Of a stretch of 64,000 nucleotides of DNA, positions 60,562-64,000 are shown one piece after another. Source of the stretch: Streptomyces diastatochromogenes. GTDB taxonomy: Bacteria; Actinomycetota; Actinomycetes; Streptomycetales; Streptomycetaceae. The notes beneath the pieces are model-generated. The model did not search any database, was not told the DNA's origin, and saw only the letters and a list, made by a program, of their open reading frames with translations. A program made the position numbers and the translations under genes. Each line of letters opens with the position of its first letter. Within the stretch, counting starts at the first letter, position 1. Location: positions 1 through 64,000 of the forward strand of contig LRTP01000577.1 of assembly GCA_001550305.1 (NCBI GenBank), read 5' to 3'.

Positions 60562-62365
60562 AAGCAAGCTCTATGACTCGCAGGCTGGTCAGAAGTGCTG
60601 GCGTCTTGCCGATGCCGGTGATCAGCCGGCGGTGGCAGTGGGTGTGGATCAGACGTGGGGCGGCGGATTTGTCCGGCTTGCCGTTGCCCGCATCGGCGAT
60701 GATCGCGTGTTTCCGGATCGCCGTGCGGGTGACCTTGAGCCACTGTTCCCACTGGTCGGGAGTTTGCGGCTCGTGGTCGGCGTGCAGCAACAGCCCTTCG
60801 CAGAGTGGACATCGGCCGTCCTGCTTCTGCAGCAGATGCAGGGTGCCTTTGCCCAGTGGGAGTTTGCCGCGGCGACGCCGCTTGGCCCAGAAGTCGGCCA
60901 GGGTGGGATCGTCGGTCGACGCCGTTCCTGGCACCATCCGGTGCCGGACGATCGGCGTCCAGGCGAACTTGTAGAGGTAGAAACCGCTGGTGCGGTCCCC
61001 GAACACCCACCTGTCATGCCTGAACGGGTTGAACATGCCGAAGTACCTGTCGGTCACCCAGCGCTTCGACTTGTTCGCGTGGGAGAACTTGGCCCACTTG
61101 TAGACCAGCCTCCACACGTAGGCGTCCAGCGAGTTGAACGCCCGCTTGGACACCCCGATCCGGTAGTAGGCGGCCCAGCCCTTGATGATCGGATTGAGCT
61201 TGGCGATTACCGCGTCGGCGTTGGCCCCTCGCAGGGCCAGCACCTCGGCGGCGAGCCGTTCCCGGATCCGCCGCAGGGCCGCGTCGCTCGGCTTGGTCAG
61301 CAACTTGCCGCGATAGCGTCGGATGTTGAACCCCAAGAAGTCACAGCCCTCATCGAGGTGGACAATGCGTGTCTTGTCCTCGTTGAAAGCCAGTCCCCGG
61401 GGCGCGAGCCACGCAGCCAGTTGTGCCTTGACGTGCTCGGCCTGTTCCCGTGAATGGCACAGGGCGAGAAGGTCGTCGGCATAGACGACCAGAACCGGAG
61501 AATCACGGGCCAAAATCGCGGCATCACTGCCGAGAGTCTGGTAGCGGACTCCAGCGGCCTCTCCCATTCCATGCAAAGCGATGTTCAACAACGCGGGACT
61601 GATCACCCCGCCCTGAGGAGTTCCCTCCACCGTGGGGGTGAACCAACCTTTCTCGACCACACCGGCCTTCAGCCATCCGGCGACCATTCCCCTCCCGGGA
61701 AACGAACCCAGCGACGCGAGCAGGTACTCGTGGTCGATTCGGTCGAATGCCGCTTTCAAGTCGGCGTCGAGCACCCACAGGCGCTTGGCGGTCTTGCCGC
61801 ACGCCGTCGTGTGGATGGCCACAATCGCGTCATGACAGCCACGGCCGGGACGAAAGCCGTAGACCTTCGGCTCCAGCCGTGCCTCCCACTCGGGCTCCAA
61901 TGCATGCAGCGCCAGAGCCTGAAGGCATCTGTCAGCGGTCACAGGAATTCCGAGCGGACGCTGTTTTCCATTTGCCTTGGCGATATACACCCGCCTGACA
62001 GGCTTGGGTTTCCACGGGGCCGCGCCATGCTGGACCCAGTCGGCCAACTCGGCCTTTTCCTGGGGCAGCAGGACGACTTTCCCGTCAACACCCGCCGTCT
62101 TGCGGCCAGCGTTGACCTCCGTGACCCGCCGCACACTCGCGAGTGTGTTGGCGCGGGAGCGGAGCATCAACTTCTGCAGATTCCTGACCTTGGCCAGGTC
62201 TCCTGCCTGCGATGCCGTGAAGATGCGCTGCCGCAGACGCCGTACGTCGTCCTCGACCCTCCGCCAGTCGATCGACGGCCAGTCGGTGATCTCGTCCTCC
62301 GGTCCGTTCGCCATCCCGACGACGGTCGCTGCGGCTTGCGCCGTCCCGACCGCGTGTGTCGTCAT
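60560..62365 (-). CDS. group II intron-encoded reverse transcriptase/maturase with HNH endonuclease
   Basis: 601 residues from ATG 62365 (an in-frame TTG at 62374 is possible). RT blocks: AGVDGKVVLL, PVRRVYIAKANGKQRPLGIP, VYGFRPGRGCHDAI, LDADLKAAFDRIDHEYLL, GTPQGGVISPALLNIALHGM, VVYADDLLALC (catalytic YADD), LGFNIRRY. Maturase X domain: LNPIIKGWAAYYRIG. C-terminal HNH-like zinc site: RCPLCEGLLLHADHEP...HTHCHRR. All motifs are intact, so splicing and retrohoming may still be possible. Confidence 0.95.
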   Translation of the reverse strand: MTTHAVGTAQAAATVVGMANGPEDEITDWPSIDWRRVEDDVRRLRQRIFTASQAGDLAKVRNLQKLMLRSRANTLASVRRVTEVNAGRKTAGVDGKVVLLPQEKAELADWVQHGAAPWKPKPVRRVYIAKANGKQRPLGIPVTADRCLQALALHALEPEWEARLEPKVYGFRPGRGCHDAIVAIHTTACGKTAKRLWVLDADLKAAFDRIDHEYLLASLGSFPGRGMVAGWLKAGVVEKGWFTPTVEGTPQGGVISPALLNIALHGMGEAAGVRYQTLGSDAAILARDSPVLVVYADDLLALCHSREQAEHVKAQLAAWLAPRGLAFNEDKTRIVHLDEGCDFLGFNIRRYRGKLLTKPSDAALRRIRERLAAEVLALRGANADAVIAKLNPIIKGWAAYYRIGVSKRAFNSLDAYVWRLVYKWAKFSHANKSKRWVTDRYFGMFNPFRHDRWVFGDRTSGFYLYKFAWTPIVRHRMVPGTASTDDPTLADFWAKRRRRGKLPLGKGTLHLLQKQDGRCPLCEGLLLHADHEPQTPDQWEQWLKVTRTAIRKHAIIADAGNGKPDKSAAPRLIHTHCHRRLITGIGKTPALLTSLRVIELA

Positions 62366-63398
62366 GGCGTCCAACTTGCCCTTCGGTTCCGGTGCCTTCG
62401 GTCATCGTGCCTTCACAAGCTCACCAGACCCACGTCAGCACCCTTTCAGGTCGGGGTATCGGCCCCTATCCGGCCAGTTATGCGGGGACCGCCGACGGAG
62501 GTGTCGGGATATGGTTCCCGGTTTCCTGCTGCCTTTCGGCGACCGGCATTCGCTTGCTGGGTCTTCCTGCGCCCGCTGGAGAGTTGGGCCTTCCTTGCGG
62601 TTGGCTTACCAGGCCAGAAACTGTATTGCCTGGACTCCATCGGGGTTGTCACGTTCCGCATGAGAGAGATGCTGCCGGGGAGGGTGCCCTCTGCACCCCG
62701 GGGACGGCGGTGTATTCCCGACCGGTCAAGTATCTCCAGTCGGCGCCTGCCGCTTTCCAACGGCCAGTCCCTATCTCCCGCTGAAACAACCCATCGGCGA
62801 GAGTGATCATGACGAGGCATCATCAAGGGTTCATTCGCATTCACCCGTCCGGCATTTCCCAGCCTGTAACCCCCGGATGGAACGGGGTTCCTTGGGCACT
62901 TCCTCAGGCTTCGCACCCCGCGATTACTCGCGACGCACGCTGAGGCGGGAACGAGCCTTGCACACTGGCTCGGGTCCTACACCTTCGACATCGGTCGAAC
63001 CTCCTTGGTGATTACCACTCTTCTCAAGCGACTTCGTGTCGCACCACCTGGTTCATCCATGAGGAGCCGGTCGGGGTGAAGTGCAGCTCGAACCGCGGGT
63101 GTTTGGCCAGCCAGGACTTGATCGCCGGTGTGTTGTGAGTGCCGTAGTTGTCCACGATCAGGTGGACCCGCAGTTGAGCGGGCAGCTCCTTGTCGATCCG
63201 GATCAGGAACTTCTTGAACTCCGCGGCCCGGTGCCGGCGGTGCAGGGCAGTGATGACCTCGCCCGCGGCGACACCGAACGCGGCGAACAGCGTGGTCAGG
63301 CCGTTGCGCACGTAGTCGTGGGTGCGCCGCTCGGGCATGCCCGGCATCATCGGCAGCGCCGGCTGGGACCGGTCCAGGGCCTGGATCTGCGACTTCGT

Positions 63399-64000
63399 GC
63401 GCCACGAGGCGCTGTGGGATCGAGCGGAGGTGAGAGGACTCCGCCGCCGTGCTGTCGCAGCAGCACGGCGAAGCTGGGAGGAGTTCGAGCCGGGAGATGC
63501 CGGTGAGGACGGAAAGCAGCCCCGACAACGACGGGACGCGCTGGCACTGCCAGACGGCGCGGGTCCGGCAAGCAAGACGGAAAGGTGCACGTGAGGAACC
63601 GGCGTGTAAAGCCCCTTAAGAGATCCACCAGCTCGAACCTGGCGGATGTGGGCTGGATTGCGGTGCACATTTCGCTCCCCGAGGTGGGGAGTGGAGTGAC
63701 TCCTGGGCCGGTTGAAGTCGCCGGTCGGGAGGCCACGTTGATTGCCTGCGGCGTAGGCGTGGCGAGGCCGCAGGGGCAAAGTCGGGCACCTCATCCGTCG
63801 ATCGATCCGCAGTGAACGTGGGAACCGTCCGGATGCCTCCCTTCCCGTCGGCCATCCAGGCTGGTGGCGGGCAGGCGCATCGTCCACCGGCAGCATCCGG
63901 CCGGGGGCGGAGCCGCGCTGGTGCGGGTTCCTCGATGGTGGGCGTGTGTGTGGGCCGTGCTTTGGCGTGTGGGTCTGATCTGCGGTTTTGTCAGGTAGTG
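63399..64000. other. window end without a recognised gene
   Basis: A rightward frame 63585-63815 (SNLADVGWIAVHISLPEVGS, GVTPGPVEVAGREATLIACG V) is clean but has no known domain or good start; it may be part of another mobile element. Nothing else was recognised. Confidence 0.35.

Larger units (their letters stand above)
60486..63044 (-). mobile_element. complete group II intron, about 2.56 kb
   Basis: The 5' end reads GTGCGACACGAAG (GUGYG consensus). The 3' end has domain V (60561-60527), a domain VI hairpin (ACCGCTGCA/TGCAGCGGT) and ...CCTACCCGAC with a candidate branch A seven bases from the end, closing on AC. About 670 bases of non-coding ribozyme sequence precede the maturase gene (62375-63044). 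The flanking IS630 codons are restored exactly by excision. Confidence 0.85.
60284..63398 (-). pseudogene. IS630-family transposase gene split by a group II intron
   Basis: Exon 1 (63398-63045): KSQIQALDRSQPALPMMPGM, VHLIVDNYGTHNTPAIKSWL, FELHFTPTGSSWMNQV. Exon 2 (60485-60284): ERWFGYLAHQMIRRGAHKNI, ADIRAWVKDWNEAPKPFIWT. Joining them gives NQV-ERWFGY, the normal IS630 sequence. The 5' part before KSQIQ is missing, and an extra C near 60335 shifts the last dozen codons, so the gene is dead even after splicing. Confidence 0.85.

Noticed and set aside
63389-63398. CACGAAGTCGC near the IS630 5' break resembles the intron 5' end and was considered as a second intron insertion trace
   Set aside because: The match is only about 11 bases and is explained by normal IS630 codons for KSQ; no other intron sequence lies beside it.
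63585-63815. Clean 76-codon frame near the right edge
   Set aside because: No recognised family, no good ribosome site and mobile-element surroundings; noted only as unassigned.

Overview
The window is high-GC actinobacterial DNA, almost certainly Streptomyces. This rests on the very high third-codon GC, frequent GTG starts with GGAGG-type ribosome sites, the protein families present (ANTAR, DUF1206, ECF sigma with a SnoaL-like tail, STAS and anti-sigma kinase, CUT1 sugar importers without their own ATPase) and a Streptomyces-type intergenic hairpin repeat. No rRNA, tRNA or CRISPR array was seen.

Region 1 (1-15820) is an intact L-rhamnose utilisation locus. A leftward operon carries rhaT, rhaP, rhaQ, rhaS, rhaM, a secreted BNR_4 beta-propeller protein and a LacI-type regulator that runs off the window. 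A rightward series carries rhaI, a bifunctional rhamnulose-1-phosphate aldolase/lactaldehyde dehydrogenase, rhaB and lutABC. Together they can take rhamnose, possibly released outside the cell by the BNR_4 protein, through lactaldehyde and lactate to pyruvate. The divergent promoters each carry a LacI-type operator.

Region 2 (15843-23977) is ordinary: an osmoprotectant ABC importer whose ATPase is separated from its permeases and binding protein, a DUF1206 membrane protein, a proline-rich hypothetical protein, an ABC/FtsX-type exporter pair and a small ANTAR protein.

Region 3 (about 24150-36640) is a decayed accessory zone: an IS701 element with CTAG target duplications, relics of helicase, TnpB (IS605), IS5, ISKra4 and ISL3 genes, a frameshifted STAS gene, an ECF sigma factor, a SnoaL-like protein, a 24-residue membrane microprotein and an intact anti-sigma kinase-like ATPase.

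Region 4 (36643-43824) is mostly intact. A MarR regulator faces an SDR / old yellow enzyme / monooxygenase-fold operon. A GPP34 protein and secreted carboxylesterase pair follows, then a NarL-type two-component system.

Region 5 (44014-53350) mixes intact small operons (ArsR-AHSA1-dihydrofolate reductase-like, DUF1963, SnoaL-like, CYTH) with relics of IS256, IS630, IS5, IS3 and IS110 and with frameshifted methyltransferase and XRE genes.

Region 6 (53585-60287) is a sugar locus: CUT1 importer (two permeases, lipoprotein), LacI regulator and GH2 glycosidase, with matching TTGCA..TGCAA operators upstream of the importer and between regulator and glycosidase. Region 7 (60284-64000) is an IS630 transposase gene split by a group II intron of about 2.56 kb whose predicted excision rejoins the transposase codons exactly.
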